Assembly: GCF_029439455.1 (NCBI RefSeq)
Contig: NZ_JAQFVG010000319.1
Location: 1 to 64,000 of the forward strand
Source of the DNA: Caballeronia sp. BR00000012568055
Lineage (GTDB): Bacteria; Pseudomonadota; Gammaproteobacteria; Burkholderiales; Burkholderiaceae
Length of the DNA: 64,000 bases
Reading direction: 5' to 3'
Of the stretch, positions 1 to 9,611 are shown piece after piece. The position numbers and the translations under genes are program-made. A model generated the notes under the pieces. It was not told the DNA's origin and made no database searches. It was given only the letters and a program-made list of their open reading frames with translations. How positions within the stretch are numbered: position 1 is the first letter of the stretch; every line of letters begins with the position of its first letter.

Positions 1-66
1 ACGGGGCTCGAACCCGCGACCCCCGGCGTGACAGGCCGGTATTCTAACCAACTGAACTACCGCTCC
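1..66 (-). tRNA. tRNA-Asp (GTC), 3' end cut by window edge
   Basis: On the minus strand the 5' acceptor arm begins GGAGCGG at 66, followed by a normal D arm, an anticodon loop reading CCTGTCACG (anticodon GTC, Asp) and a T arm with GGTTCGAGCC. The last roughly ten bases (3' acceptor strand and CCA) lie beyond position 1. It sits 24 bp downstream of tRNA-Val on the same strand, so the two are probably co-transcribed. Confidence 0.93.
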
Positions 67-90
67 TTGTAGCGTTTGAAGAATCCGGTT

Positions 91-166
91 TGGTGGGTGC
101 TGAGAGGCTCGAACTCCCGACCTACGCCTTGTAAGGGCGCCGCTCTACCAACTGAGCTAAGCACCC
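91..166 (-). tRNA. tRNA-Val (TAC)
   Basis: Complete 76-nt cloverleaf on the minus strand: 5' GGGTGCT, D arm with AGCTCAGTTGGTAGAGC, anticodon loop CTTACAA (anticodon TAC, Val), T arm GGGAGTTCGAGCCTCTC, 3' AGCACCC and an encoded CCA at 91-93. It lies downstream of hupB and upstream of tRNA-Asp. Confidence 0.97.
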
Positions 167-213
167 GGACTCTTCTGCTCGCTTCGCTAGGAACACCGTT
201 CCCAGCGAGTCCG

Positions 214-486
214 CTAGTTTAGCGCATCCTTTAGCGCTTTGCCAGGGCGAAATTTAGGTACCTTCGCTGCCTTGATCTTGATCGCGTCTCCCGTGCGCGG
301 ATTGCGGCCCGTGCGCGCCGTGCGCTTGCCCACTGCGAACGTGCCGAAGCCCACGAGCGTCACCGTCCCGCCCTTCTTCAACGTCGTGCTTACGCCTCCG
401 ATTACGGCTTCGAGCGCGCGTTGTGCGGCTGCCTTGGAGATATCGGCTTGCTGCGCGATATGGTCGATCAGTTCCGTCTTGTTCAT
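214..486 (-). CDS. hupB: DNA-binding protein HU
   Basis: A 90-residue HU/IHF family protein that dimerises and bends DNA non-specifically as part of the nucleoid. The N-terminal helices ([12 protein letters not shown]) are followed by the beta-arm region [13 protein letters not shown] and the DNA-binding arm [12 protein letters not shown], then the C-terminal [14 protein letters not shown]. The length is exactly that of HU-beta. An SD-like GGGG lies 6-7 bases before the ATG. It follows lon on the same strand, the usual proteobacterial arrangement. An imperfect hairpin (185-207) sits just after the stop but has no U-tract, so read-through into the two tRNAs is possible. Confidence 0.96.
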   Translation of the reverse strand: MNKTELIDHIAQQADISKAAAQRALEAVIGGVSTTLKKGGTVTLVGFGTFAVGKRTARTGRNPRTGDAIKIKAAKVPKFRPGKALKDALN

Positions 487-680
487 TGTGATCCCCGAAT
501 CTGTATTGGCACGATGTGGTCGGTCCGATGCCGCATCGAAGCCGTTGCGTCGATACGATGCGCATCGCGAATGGTCGGATGCGGGGTCATTAAACGCAGA
601 CGAAACGGTACTGTCAACGAGGGTTGCGCCCGATGCAGCGTGCCTTTAGAAGATGTTGTCAACTCATTCGGCATGCCAAA

Positions 681-713
681 AGAAAAACCCGCGAGGCAAA
701 GCCTCGCGGGTTT
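681..713 (-). terminator. Rho-independent terminator downstream of lon
   Basis: A perfect 10-bp stem, CCCGCGAGGC (688-697) with GCCTCGCGGG (701-710) around an AAA loop. The A-rich stretch at 677-687 becomes the U-tract of minus-strand RNA. It separates lon from hupB. The rest of the 487-754 gap shows no further gene and should contain the hupB promoter. Confidence 0.9.
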
Positions 714-754
714 AGCAGAACAGCGCGCAACAAGTGCTTCTTAGTGCGTCACGA

Positions 755-3187
755 TTAATGCTTAACGACATCACCGGTCGCCGGCGCATCCTTCTTCGCC
801 TCTGCTGCCACAGGCGTTGCTTTCGCATCGTCCTCAGCAGGCAGCGCTTCAGGCGCGCGTTCCAACGCCAATTCCAACACGCGATCGATCCAGCGAACCG
901 GCACGATCTCGATGGCGTTCTTCACGTTGTCGGGGATATCGGCCAGGTCCTTGGTGTTCTCTTCAGGAATCAGCACGAGCTTGATGCCACCGCGATGCGC
1001 CGCCAGCAGCTTCTCCTTCAACCCGCCGATCGGGAGCACTTCGCCGCGCAGCGTGATTTCACCCGTCATCGCGACATCCGCGCGAACCGGAATACCGGTC
1101 AGCACCGACACCAGCGCCGTAGTCATCGCGATACCGGCGGACGGACCGTCCTTCGGCGTCGCGCCTTCCGGCACGTGGATGTGGATGTCCTTCTTCTCGA
1201 ACGATTCATCCGTGATGCCGAGTCGGCGCGAACGCGAACGCACCACCGAACGCGCCGCTTCGACCGATTCCTTCATCACATCGCCGAGCGAACCGGTGCG
1301 GATCACGCCGCCCTTGCCAGGCATCACCGCCGCTTCGATCGTCAGCAGATCGCCGCCGACTTCCGTCCACGCGAGACCCGTCACCTGACCGATCTGGTTT
1401 TCCTTCGCGGCCAGACCGAAGTCGTACTTGCGCACGCCGAGGAAGGTATCGAGGTTGGAGCCATCGACCTTCACCGCGCCTTCGGCCTTCTTCAGCAGCA
1501 GCATCTTCACGACCTTGCGGCAGATCTTCGACACTTCGCGTTCGAGCGAGCGCACGCCCGCTTCACGCGTGTAGTAACGAATGATGTCGCGGATAGCCTG
1601 TTCCGTGACGTCGATCTCGCCTTCCTTCAGGCCGTTGTTGCGCTTCTGCTTCGGCAACAAATAACGTTGCGCGATGCTGACCTTCTCGTCTTCCGTGTAA
1701 CCCGACAAGCGGATCACTTCCATCCGATCGAGCAGCGGCGGCGGAATGTTCAGCGAGTTCGACGTCGCCACGAACATCACGTCCGAAAGATCGAAGTCCA
1801 CTTCGATGTAGTGGTCCGCGAACGTATGGTTCTGTTCCGGATCAAGCACTTCGAGCAGCGCGGAAGCCGGGTCGCCGCGGAAATCCATGCCCATCTTGTC
1901 GACTTCGTCGAGCAGGAAAAGCGGATTGCGCACGCCGACCTTGGTCAGGCTCTGCAAAATCTTGCCGGGCATCGACCCGATATACGTGCGGCGATGACCG
2001 CGAATCTCGGACTCGTCATGCACGCCACCCAAGGCCATACGCACGAACTTGCGGTTCGTGGCACGCGCGATGGACTGACCCAGCGAAGTTTTACCCACGC
2101 CCGGAGGTCCGACGAGGCACAGAATCGGCGCTTTCACCTTCTCGACGCGTTGTTGAACCGCAAGATATTCGAGAATGCGTTCCTTGACCTTTTCCAGACC
2201 GAAGTGGTCTTCATCCAACACGCGCTCGGCGTTGGTAAGGTCGTTGTTGACCTTGCTCTTCTTGCGCCACGGCAAGCCAATCAGCGTGTCGATGTAGTTG
2301 CGCACGACGGTGGCTTCAGCCGACATCGGCGACATCAGCTTGAGCTTCTTAAGCTCGGCGTCGGCCTTCTTCTTGGCTTCCTTCGGCATGCGCGCGGCGG
2401 TGATGCGCTTCTCGAGTTCTTCGAGATCCGCGCCTTCTTCGCCTTCGCCCAGTTCCTTCTGGATAGCCTTGACCTGCTCGTTCAGGTAGTACTCGCGCTG
2501 GCTCTTTTCCATTTGACGCTTCACGCGTCCACGGATGCGCTTTTCGACCTGAAGAATGTCGATTTCGGCTTCGAGCTGGGCAAGCAAATGCTCCAGACGC
2601 TCGATAACCGGGAACATCTCAAGAATGTGCTGCTTCTGGTCGAGTTTGAGCGGCAGATGCGCAGCGATCGTGTCTGCCAGACGACCCGCTTCGTCGATAC
2701 CCGACAGCGAAGTCAGGATCTCCGGCGGAATCTTCTTGTTCAGCTTCACGTACTGATCGAACTGCGAGACGATCGCGCGACGCAGCGCTTCGGTTTCAGC
2801 GCTGTCGGCGTGATCCGGTTCGAGCGGCATCACGTCGCAGGAAAACTGCGTTTCCTGCTCTTCGATCGAGAGCGTCTTGGCGCGCTGCAGACCTTCCACG
2901 AGCACTTTCACCGTGCCGTCGGGCAGCTTGAGCATTTGCAGGATGTTGGCGACACACCCTACTTCGTACATGTCCTTTTCGGTCGGCTCGTCCTTCGCCG
3001 CCGTTTTCTGGGCGACGAGCATGATGTGCTTGCCGCCTTCCATGGCGGCTTCGAGGGCCTTGATCGACTTGGGCCGCCCAACGAAGAGCGGAATCACCAT
3101 ATGCGGGAAGACGACCACGTCGCGCAGCGGGAGCAGCGGCAGCGTAATGCGTTCCTGCGGCAGGAGTTGGGTTCCTGACATTTTCAT
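755..3187 (-). CDS. lon: ATP-dependent protease Lon
   Basis: An 810-residue cytosolic AAA+ serine protease that degrades misfolded and regulatory proteins. The N-terminal LON substrate-binding domain (about 12-210) is followed by a coiled-coil helical region (210-300), the AAA+ module with Walker A GPPGVGKT at 360-367 and Walker B LFLLDEVD at 423-430, and the C-terminal protease domain. The catalytic Ser683 lies in DGPSAG and Lys726 in [10 protein letters not shown], with the family spacing of 43 residues. ATG codons at 3187 and 3181 are both possible starts; GGGGAAAT lies just upstream. The C-terminal tail is Ala/Asp-rich. A terminator follows at 681-713, and the gene lies downstream of clpX. 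Confidence 0.98.
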   Translation of the reverse strand: MKMSGTQLLPQERITLPLLPLRDVVVFPHMVIPLFVGRPKSIKALEAAMEGGKHIMLVAQKTAAKDEPTEKDMYEVGCVANILQMLKLPDGTVKVLVEGLQRAKTLSIEEQETQFSCDVMPLEPDHADSAETEALRRAIVSQFDQYVKLNKKIPPEILTSLSGIDEAGRLADTIAAHLPLKLDQKQHILEMFPVIERLEHLLAQLEAEIDILQVEKRIRGRVKRQMEKSQREYYLNEQVKAIQKELGEGEEGADLEELEKRITAARMPKEAKKKADAELKKLKLMSPMSAEATVVRNYIDTLIGLPWRKKSKVNNDLTNAERVLDEDHFGLEKVKERILEYLAVQQRVEKVKAPILCLVGPPGVGKTSLGQSIARATNRKFVRMALGGVHDESEIRGHRRTYIGSMPGKILQSLTKVGVRNPLFLLDEVDKMGMDFRGDPASALLEVLDPEQNHTFADHYIEVDFDLSDVMFVATSNSLNIPPPLLDRMEVIRLSGYTEDEKVSIAQRYLLPKQKRNNGLKEGEIDVTEQAIRDIIRYYTREAGVRSLEREVSKICRKVVKMLLLKKAEGAVKVDGSNLDTFLGVRKYDFGLAAKENQIGQVTGLAWTEVGGDLLTIEAAVMPGKGGVIRTGSLGDVMKESVEAARSVVRSRSRRLGITDESFEKKDIHIHVPEGATPKDGPSAGIAMTTALVSVLTGIPVRADVAMTGEITLRGEVLPIGGLKEKLLAAHRGGIKLVLIPEENTKDLADIPDNVKNAIEIVPVRWIDRVLELALERAPEALPAEDDAKATPVAAEAKKDAPATGDVVKH

Positions 3188-3307
3188 TTCCCCATTAATG
3201 GAATCGGTTCGTTCGTAAGTAAGGCCGTGATGCGCTATTGCAAGCCTTTATCGGAAGGGAAAAGTCGTTAGTCCACGTTTTCGTCAGTCACGTCCACACA
3301 ATAAACC

Positions 3308-3351
3308 GAAAAATAAAACAAAGGCCGTTCACGTCGCCATGAACGGCCTTT
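3308..3351 (-). terminator. Rho-independent terminator downstream of clpX
   Basis: Ten-bp perfect stem AAGGCCGTTC (3321-3330) with GAACGGCCTT (3341-3350); the A-rich 3308-3320 gives the U-tract on minus-strand RNA. It separates clpX from lon, so lon is expected to have its own promoter within 3188-3307. Confidence 0.9.
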
Positions 3352-3369
3352 CGCCGACACACAGCTACT

Positions 3370-4641
3370 TCAGTTGGAACCCGCTACCTTCGGCGCATCT
3401 TCATAGATGAGCAGAGGCTTGCCGTCACCGTCGATAGTGTTGTCATCGACGATCACCTTCGACACGCCCTTCATGGTCGGGAGTTCGTACATCACGTCGA
3501 GCAACGCCTGTTCCAAGATGGAGCGCAGACCACGCGCACCGGTCTTGCGGCGAATTGCTTTCTGCGCAATGGCTTGCAGTGCGGCCGGACGAATCTCCAG
3601 CTCGACGCGTTCCATCGCGAACAGCTTGTGATACTGCTTCACCAGCGCGTTCTTCGGCTCGATCAAAATCTTGACGAGCGCCGCTTCGTCCAGCTTGCCG
3701 AGCGTGGCCACCACCGGCAGACGGCCGATCAGTTCGGGAATCAGACCGAACTTGATCAGATCTTCCGGTTCGACTTCGCGCAGCACTTCGCCGGCGTCGC
3801 GATCCTGCTTGCTCTTCACGCTCGCGCCGAAACCAATGCCGGTCTTCTCGGTGCGATCCGTAATGACCTTCTCCAGCCCGTCGAACGCACCGCCGCAGAC
3901 GAACAGAATGTTGGTCGTATCGACCTGGATGAAATCCTGATTCGGGTGCTTGCGTCCGCCTTGCGGCGGCACCGACGCCATCGTGCCTTCGATCAGTTTC
4001 AGCAGCGCCTGCTGCACGCCCTCGCCCGACACGTCGCGCGTGATGGACGGGTTATCCGACTTGCGGCTGATCTTGTCGATTTCGTCGATATACACAATGC
4101 CGCGCTGCGCCTTATCGACTTCGTAGTTGCAGTTCTGCAGCAGCTTCTGAATGATGTTCTCGACGTCCTCGCCCACGTAACCGGCTTCGGTCAGCGTCGT
4201 TGCGTCCGCGATCACAAACGGCACGTTCAGCATGCGCGCGAGCGTCTGCGCGAGCAACGTCTTGCCCGAGCCTGTCGGTCCGATCAGCAGAATATTGCTC
4301 TTCGACAACTCGATTTCGTCTTTCTTGTCGAGATGCTTGAGCCGTTTGTAGTGGTTGTACACGGCCACCGCGAGAATCTTCTTCGCGCGTTCCTGGCCGA
4401 TCACGTACTGATTGAGAATGTCGCTGATTTCCTGCGGGCTCGGCAGGTCCGATTTGGTCAGCCCGGCCTCTTCCGCCGCGCCAGCCGCTTCGTCGCGAAT
4501 GATCTCGTTGCACAAGTCGATGCATTCATCGCAGATGAACACAGACGGGCCCGCAATGAGTTTCTTGACCTCATGCTGGCTCTTTCCGCAAAACGAGCAA
4601 TACAGCAGCTTTTCGCTACTGGAACCTTTCTTGTCCGCCAT
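3370..4641 (-). CDS. clpX: ATP-dependent Clp protease ATP-binding subunit ClpX
   Basis: A 423-residue AAA+ unfoldase that feeds substrates to ClpP. The N-terminal zinc-binding domain has four cysteines (C15, C18, C37, C40). The AAA+ core has Walker A GPTGSGKT at 121-128, the pore loop GYVGEDVE, Walker [10 protein letters not shown] and the sensor-2 motif [11 protein letters not shown] near the C terminus. The length matches the family (about 424). It lies 148 bp downstream of clpP on the same strand and ends at its own terminator. Confidence 0.98.
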   Translation of the reverse strand: MADKKGSSSEKLLYCSFCGKSQHEVKKLIAGPSVFICDECIDLCNEIIRDEAAGAAEEAGLTKSDLPSPQEISDILNQYVIGQERAKKILAVAVYNHYKRLKHLDKKDEIELSKSNILLIGPTGSGKTLLAQTLARMLNVPFVIADATTLTEAGYVGEDVENIIQKLLQNCNYEVDKAQRGIVYIDEIDKISRKSDNPSITRDVSGEGVQQALLKLIEGTMASVPPQGGRKHPNQDFIQVDTTNILFVCGGAFDGLEKVITDRTEKTGIGFGASVKSKQDRDAGEVLREVEPEDLIKFGLIPELIGRLPVVATLGKLDEAALVKILIEPKNALVKQYHKLFAMERVELEIRPAALQAIAQKAIRRKTGARGLRSILEQALLDVMYELPTMKGVSKVIVDDNTIDGDGKPLLIYEDAPKVAGSN

Positions 4642-4789
4642 AAAAGTGTAAGCCTCCGGACACTCTTGTTACATGATACGCCCTTCGATCAGACCACGCA
4701 GTCTGGTGCCCGCGCGGCCCGTCCGAAGCGCGTTTGCGCCATGCGCCAGTTACGTTTTTGATAACCGGCGCGGCGCTTGTTTCAACGCC

Positions 4790-5443
4790 TTAAGGACGCT
4801 TGTGAAGCACCTGATCGACGAGGCCATATGCCTGCGCATCGTCGGCCGACATGAAGTTGTCGCGGTCCGTGTCGCGCGCGATGCGCTCCACCGGCTGACC
4901 CGTGTGATGCGACAGCAACTGATTCAGGCGTTCCTTCAGATACAGGATTTCGCGCGCCTGAATTTCGATGTCCGACGCTTGTCCACGTGCGCCACCGAGC
5001 GGCTGATGAATCATCACGCGGGCGTTGGGCAGTGCAACGCGCTTGCCCTTTGCACCCGATGCGAGCAGGAACGCGCCCATGCTCGCCGCGAGACCCATGC
5101 ACAGCGTGGTGACGTCAGGCTTCACGAACTGCATGGTGTCGTAGATCGCCATGCCCGCCGATACCGAACCGCCTGGGCTGTTGATGTAGAGGCTGATGTC
5201 CTTGTCAGGGTTTTCACTCTCAAGGAACAGCAACTGCGCGACGACGAGATTGGCCGACTGGTCATTCACTTCGCCAACGAGAAACACCACGCGCTCCTTC
5301 AGCAGGCGCGAGTAGATGTCATAGGCACGCTCACCACGGCCGCTCGTTTCCACGACCATCGGAACGAGGCCGAGCGCCTGGGCTTCGAAGTCCCGCGATG
5401 CGTGGGACGCCAACGTGTCGAGCAATTCAGCGCGAAAGGTCAT
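4790..5443 (-). CDS. clpP: ATP-dependent Clp protease proteolytic subunit ClpP
   Basis: A 217-residue serine protease that assembles into a double heptameric barrel capped by ClpX. The catalytic triad is visible: Ser121 in [10 protein letters not shown], His146 in MIHQPLGG and Asp195 in DTDRDNFMS, with family spacing of 25 and 49 residues. Before the mature core there are roughly 20 N-terminal residues that are probably removed autocatalytically. It lies between tig and clpX, the conserved order. A terminator-like hairpin upstream (5524-5570) probably reduces read-through from tig. Confidence 0.98.
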   Translation of the reverse strand: MTFRAELLDTLASHASRDFEAQALGLVPMVVETSGRGERAYDIYSRLLKERVVFLVGEVNDQSANLVVAQLLFLESENPDKDISLYINSPGGSVSAGMAIYDTMQFVKPDVTTLCMGLAASMGAFLLASGAKGKRVALPNARVMIHQPLGGARGQASDIEIQAREILYLKERLNQLLSHHTGQPVERIARDTDRDNFMSADDAQAYGLVDQVLHKRP

Positions 5444-5523
5444 GCAATTTCCTTATTCGGAATAGGGATACTGAACGACAAGGAACATTCACTAGAACGG
5501 CAAGCGAACGATCAAACTTTAAT

Positions 5524-5570
5524 GCAAAAAAGGCGTGCGGGCCGTCTTCGTCCGACGACCCCGCACGCCC
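5524..5570 (-). terminator. Rho-independent terminator after tig
   Basis: Perfect 10-bp stem GGCGTGCGGG (5532-5541) with CCCGCACGCC (5560-5569); the A-run 5526-5531 supplies the minus-strand U-tract. It lies between tig and clpP, so clpP is either expressed from its own promoter in 5444-5523 or by partial read-through. Confidence 0.87.
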
Positions 5571-5583
5571 CTTACCTAACGCG

Positions 5584-6930
5584 TCAGGCTTGTGCCGTCG
5601 CGCTGGCCAGTTCCTCGAAGCTGACTTCCTTGTCGGTCACCTTGGCCTTGCCGAGCACGAAATCGACGACGTTGCTTTCAACGACGTACGCTTCCATCTC
5701 CGCGAGGCGCTGCTGGTTCGAATAATACCAGCGGACGACTTCCTTCGGGTCTTCGTAGCTCTTGGCGAATTCATCGACTTCGGCGCGGATCTGCTCGGGC
5801 TTTGCCTGCAGTTCGTTGGCCTTCACCAGCTCGGCCAGAACCAGGCCCAGCTTCACGCGGCGTTCGGCTTGTTCAGCGAACATTTCGGCCGGGATCGGTG
5901 CGTCGGCGGCGTTCGGCACGCCACGTTGTTGCAGGTCCTGACGGGCCATATCGACGAGACGTTGCTGATCCTGTTCGATCAATGCCTTCGGCACGTCGAG
6001 TTCGGAAATCTTCAGCAGCGCGTCCATGACCTGATTCTTCACGATCTGCTGCGTGCGGCGCTTGGCTTCGCGCTCAAGGTTGTCCTTGATCTCGCCGCGC
6101 ATCTTGGTCAGATCGCCGTCTTCGATACCGAGCGACTTCGCGAACTCACCATCGATTTCCGGCAGATGCGGCCATTCAATCTTCTTCACGGTGATGGTGA
6201 ACTGCGCCGTCTTACCAGCGACGTCCTTGCCGTGATAGTCCTCGGGGAACTTGAGGTCGAACTCACGCGATTCACTGACCTTCAGGCTCGTGGTCGCTTG
6301 TTCGAATTCGGGGAGCATGCGGCCTTCGCCCAGCACGAACGCGAAGTCTTCCGCGCTGCCGCCTTCGAACGCGACGCCGTCGAGCTTGCCGACGAAGTCA
6401 ACGGTCACGCGGTCGCCGTTCTTGGCTGCGGTGTCTGCACCGCCGTCGCCGTGCTCGTCGCTTTCGCCGCGTGCGTGGAAGTGCACGCGCTGCTTGCGCA
6501 GGATGTCCAGCGTACGATCGACTTCGGCTTCCGAAATGGTCGTGACAGTGCGCTCGATTTCAGCCGTGGCGACGTCGCCCAGCTTGACTTCCGGATACAC
6601 CTCGAAGGTGGCGTCGAAAGCGTAGTCTTGTTCTGCCGCTTCGGCCTTCGGCGCGAAGCTCGGCTGACCTGCCACACGCAGGTTTTCAGCGCGCGTGACG
6701 TCGAAGAATTCCTTGCCGACCTTGTCGCTCAGCACTTCTGCTTCGACCTGGCCGCCGTACTGCTGCGTCACCATCTTGAGGGGCACCTTGCCCGGGCGGA
6801 AACCCGGCATGCGCACGGTCTTGGCCAGTTGGCGGATACGCGAATCAACTTCCTTCTGCACGGTGTCTTTCGGCAGGGAGATGGTCACGCGGCGTTCGAG
6901 CTTGCCGAGGTTTTCAACTACGTTAGCCAT
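5584..6930 (-). CDS. tig: Trigger factor (ribosome-associated chaperone / prolyl isomerase)
   Basis: A 448-residue chaperone that binds nascent chains at the ribosomal exit tunnel. The N-terminal ribosome-binding domain carries the signature [11 protein letters not shown] (GFRxGKxP, about residues 44-54). The central FKBP-type PPIase domain (about 170-260) includes [14 protein letters not shown] and [11 protein letters not shown], and a long helical C-terminal domain follows. The acidic insertion [10 protein letters not shown] near residue 155 is a minor family variation. It is the first gene of the tig-clpP-clpX-lon block, so folding and degradation functions sit together. A GGA-rich weak SD precedes the ATG. 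Confidence 0.98.
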   Translation of the reverse strand: MANVVENLGKLERRVTISLPKDTVQKEVDSRIRQLAKTVRMPGFRPGKVPLKMVTQQYGGQVEAEVLSDKVGKEFFDVTRAENLRVAGQPSFAPKAEAAEQDYAFDATFEVYPEVKLGDVATAEIERTVTTISEAEVDRTLDILRKQRVHFHARGESDEHGDGGADTAAKNGDRVTVDFVGKLDGVAFEGGSAEDFAFVLGEGRMLPEFEQATTSLKVSESREFDLKFPEDYHGKDVAGKTAQFTITVKKIEWPHLPEIDGEFAKSLGIEDGDLTKMRGEIKDNLEREAKRRTQQIVKNQVMDALLKISELDVPKALIEQDQQRLVDMARQDLQQRGVPNAADAPIPAEMFAEQAERRVKLGLVLAELVKANELQAKPEQIRAEVDEFAKSYEDPKEVVRWYYSNQQRLAEMEAYVVESNVVDFVLGKAKVTDKEVSFEELASATAQA

Positions 6931-7353
6931 GGCTTCAATCGTCCTAGAAAATCAGTGTTCGGTGTTCGGTTCTTCCGCGGTTCTTAAGGCGCGGGTCCGG
7001 TGGTTTCTGCTTCGGCCACGTCTTCGCGCGCCGCCGTACCCCGAAGGCCGGCATGATGCAGCGGCAATTCGAAGCCCGGACGGCCGCCGATGCGGCCTCG
7101 TCTACAGAACCAACGATTCTAGCAAACAATTCCGACGCGTCCGCGATGCGATCCCCGTCGTCGCCGGTTTGATGCGGAATTCGAGCGAATAAGCATGAAA
7201 TTCGGCGTAAATCCGCGCTTTCCGACATGATCGGCATGCGCAACAATTCCGGTTATCGCGATGCCGCTATTTTGCGCCGCGCGCCTCGCTGATAAGCTTG
7301 GCGGCGCATGAAGCGCGTGCATCGGCTTGAGAACGTGCGTCCTATTGATGCTT
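6931..7353. other. Gene-free divergent region between tig and glycerate kinase
   Basis: About 420 bp with no convincing ORF in either direction. Short open frames are not supported by SD sequences or recognisable proteins. It must hold the tig promoter (minus) and perhaps the promoter of the plus-strand transcript ending at or reading through the hairpin at 7354-7394. On the minus strand a TAGAAT -10-like hexamer lies near 7119-7124 but lacks a good -35, so I do not call it. Confidence 0.5.
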
Positions 7354-7394
7354 CGCATGCGGCTTATGCGCGAAGCGCATACATGCGGTTTTTT
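7354..7394 (+). terminator. Terminator-like hairpin upstream of glycerate kinase (possible attenuator)
   Basis: Nested inverted repeats: outer arms CGCATG (7354-7359) and CATGCG (7382-7387), inner arms TATGCGC (7365-7371) and GCGCATA (7375-7381) around a GAA loop, followed by a run of six T at 7389-7394. It lies 53 bp before the glycerate kinase ATG with no obvious gene just upstream, so it may act as a leader attenuator. Confidence 0.55.
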
Positions 7395-7447
7395 CTGCGC
7401 GTTTCAAGCATCTTTCCTACCAGAACATTTAGAACATTCGAGACACC

Positions 7448-8593
7448 ATGCCTAACGTCACGCCTGCTCCCGTCGTTGTTATCGCGCCCGATTCGTTCAA
7501 GGGATCGCTGTCCGCAGAAGGCGTCGCGAACGCCATCGCGGAAGGCATCCGGCGCGCCCGTCCGGACGCCGAAATCCGCATTCGTCCGATGGCCGATGGC
7601 GGCGAAGGCACGCTCGACGCCATGCTCGTAGCGGGCGGCGAGCGGCGCATGCTGAACGTGCGCGGTGCATCGGTGGCGCGGCGCGATGCGGCCACCGGCC
7701 TGCTCGCCGATGGCAGCGCGATCCTCGAAACCGCGGAAGTCGTCGGCATCACCGATCCGGACGGCATGTCCGTGCCCGTCACGGAGCGCAGCACGCTCGG
7801 CATGGGCGAAGCGATCCGCGCCCTGCTCGACTCCGGCGCGCGGCGCTTTTTCGTCGCGCTCGGCGGCAGCAGCACGAATGATGGCGGCGCAGGTCTGCTC
7901 GTCGGCCTCGGCCTGAAATTGTTCGATGCCGATAACAACGAACTCGAACCCGTGCCGTCCGCGCTGCCAAAGATCGCGCGTATCGACGCATCGGGGCTCG
8001 ATGCGCGTGTGAAGGAGGCGGAGTTCGTCGGCATGTCGGACGTCGATAATCCGCTCAACGGCGATCACGGCGCGACCGCGATCTTCGGTCCGCAAAAAGG
8101 CGTGATGCCGGAACAGATTGCATCGATCGATGCGGCACTCGCGCATTTCGCCGATGTGCTCGAACCCGCGATGGGCGTGGCCAAACGCGACGAACCCGGC
8201 GCGGGCGCGGCAGGCGGATTGGGCTTCGCGCTGCATATGCTCGGCGCGCGTTTCGAGACCGGCGCGGAAGTCGTAGCGCGCGAAATCGGACTGGATGAAG
8301 CGCTCGAAGGCGCGGACTGGCTCATCACCGGCGAAGGCCGTTCGGATGTGCAGACGCTGCATGGCAAGGCGCCGTTCATTGCCTGCAAGCACGCGCGCGA
8401 TGCGGGCGTCGCGGCGACTCTGTTGTCGGGCGCAGTGGATTCGGCTGCGTTGCCGCGTCTGTCGGAATACTTCAGCGGATGCTTCTCGCCCGCGCCGGGT
8501 CCGATCACGCTCGACGTCGCGATTCGGGACGCGGCGCGTTTGCTTGCCAACGAAGCCGAGCAAATGACGCGGCTGCGTTATGGCTCCGTTTGA
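7448..8593 (+). CDS. garK: Glycerate 2-kinase
   Basis: A 381-residue class I glycerate kinase (GarK/GlxK family) that phosphorylates D-glycerate to 2-phosphoglycerate with ATP. Family motifs seen: N-terminal APDSFKGSLSA, IRPMADGGEGT, ALGGSSTNDGGAG, and the C-terminal DWLITGEGRSDVQTLHGKAP. The length is typical (about 380). It stands alone here, but the gcl-hyi-glxR operon at 55.5-59.1 kb makes glycerate and would feed this enzyme. A terminator-like hairpin in the leader suggests possible transcriptional control. The symbol garK is used in the family sense; glxK would be equally acceptable. Confidence 0.94.
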   Translation: MPNVTPAPVVVIAPDSFKGSLSAEGVANAIAEGIRRARPDAEIRIRPMADGGEGTLDAMLVAGGERRMLNVRGASVARRDAATGLLADGSAILETAEVVGITDPDGMSVPVTERSTLGMGEAIRALLDSGARRFFVALGGSSTNDGGAGLLVGLGLKLFDADNNELEPVPSALPKIARIDASGLDARVKEAEFVGMSDVDNPLNGDHGATAIFGPQKGVMPEQIASIDAALAHFADVLEPAMGVAKRDEPGAGAAGGLGFALHMLGARFETGAEVVAREIGLDEALEGADWLITGEGRSDVQTLHGKAPFIACKHARDAGVAATLLSGAVDSAALPRLSEYFSGCFSPAPGPITLDVAIRDAARLLANEAEQMTRLRYGSV

Positions 8594-8811
8594 GCGCTGG
8601 TTTCGTCCGTGTCCGCGCGCCAGTTTTGCAGCAGCCAATCTTCACGCAATTTGGCAGACACCGCGAAACGGAATCGGTTAGAATTTCGGGCTTGGCACAG
8701 TGGACCGGTGCCGGACACGGCGAAAAGACATAGCAGCGCCGGGCATGATCGAACAGCGGCGTGAACAACGCAACGTCGCGAAGTCATCAAACCCGAAGCG
8801 GCAGCCGTGCT

Positions 8812-8898
8812 GCGAGGGTGGCGAAATTGGTAGACGCACCAGGTTTAGGTCCTGACGCCCGCAAGGGTGTAGGGGTTCGAGTCCCCTCCCTCGCACCA
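8812..8898 (+). tRNA. tRNA-Leu (TAG)
   Basis: An 87-nt class II tRNA: 5' GCGAGGGTGGCGAAATTGG, anticodon loop TTTAGGT (anticodon TAG, reads CUA/CUG), long variable arm (CGCCCGCAAGGGTGT), T arm GGGGTTCGAGTCCCC, and encoded CCA at 8896-8898. The 218 bp between glycerate kinase and this tRNA show no gene and presumably carry its promoter. A strong hairpin follows immediately. Confidence 0.97.
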
Positions 8899-8945
8899 CC
8901 CAACACAAAAACCCCTTTGAATCGCAAAGGGGTTTTTGTGTTGGG
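8899..8945. terminator. Perfect 21-bp inverted-repeat terminator after tRNA-Leu
   Basis: Positions 8899-8919 and 8925-8945 are perfect reverse complements around a 5-nt loop (AATCG). The core is ACCCCTTTG/CAAAGGGGT with T5 on the plus strand and A5 on the other, so it can terminate both tRNA-Leu and the convergent gene at 8975-9361. Confidence 0.92.
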
Positions 8946-8974
8946 TTTTCTATTTGTACTGCCGGAAATGCGGC

Positions 8975-9361
8975 TCAGGCCTTGATGTCGTGCAGCTCGA
9001 TGTTCAGCACTTCGCCCTTCGGCTGCGAACGTCCCGCGAAATCCACACCCGACTGGCTCATCAATTTTTTGATTTCCTCAGGGATTCGATCGCTGGCGCG
9101 CGCGGCTGCGATCGGACGGTCGAGGTTGGTCAGGAATTCGCGCACGCCCGACGGCTGCCAGTACACGAACACATTCAGCGGAAACGACTGCTTCGCGCCC
9201 GTCTGACGGTTGGCCGTGATGTGCAGGCCCATCGTCGGCGAGACGCTCATCTGCCGCGGACACACGCGGAAGTCGAAGCCGAAGTCCGACGCCACGCTCT
9301 TGATGAGAAAGGGCAGGCATTTGTCGCCGAACTGCTTGTTTTCGGTTTTGCTGAGGGCCAT
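8975..9361 (-). CDS. Uncharacterised protein, 128 residues
   Basis: I do not recognise a named family. The protein starts MALSKTENKQFGDKCLPFL and includes FDFRVCPRQMS, a beta-rich middle and a C-terminal GEVLNIELHDIKA. There is no signal peptide or membrane segment, so it is probably cytosolic. A longer frame adds 14 residues upstream, but the ATG at 9361 is preceded by an excellent SD, GGAGG four bases away, so I choose that start. It is convergent with tRNA-Leu across a shared bidirectional terminator. GC content and codon choice look like its neighbours. Confidence 0.8.
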   Translation of the reverse strand: MALSKTENKQFGDKCLPFLIKSVASDFGFDFRVCPRQMSVSPTMGLHITANRQTGAKQSFPLNVFVYWQPSGVREFLTNLDRPIAAARASDRIPEEIKKLMSQSGVDFAGRSQPKGEVLNIELHDIKA

Positions 9362-9611
9362 GACGCCTCCGATAATCGGCCGGGGATGGATCGCCCCGTT
9401 CACGCGATTTCATTCGTTTTCATTCGATCCCACTCGATGCGCGAGTGTTGCGCTTCGGAATTTCGCCGTCAGTGGTTCGCCGCACATCCCGCGCGATGCG
9501 CCCGCCTGGCCACGCGGCTAAAATGAGCGCCCGCACGCTTAACGTGCTTCGTGCGTCAAATAAACCAAGGCGGCAAGCCAAAAGCCGTCGAAACCTTACC
9601 CGCCCCGCTTC

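Noticed and set aside
734-3178. 814-codon plus-strand open frame antisense to lon
   Set aside because: It mirrors lon codon by codon; its translation is Arg/His/Asp-rich low-complexity text typical of the complement of a high-GC gene, with no recognisable family or SD.
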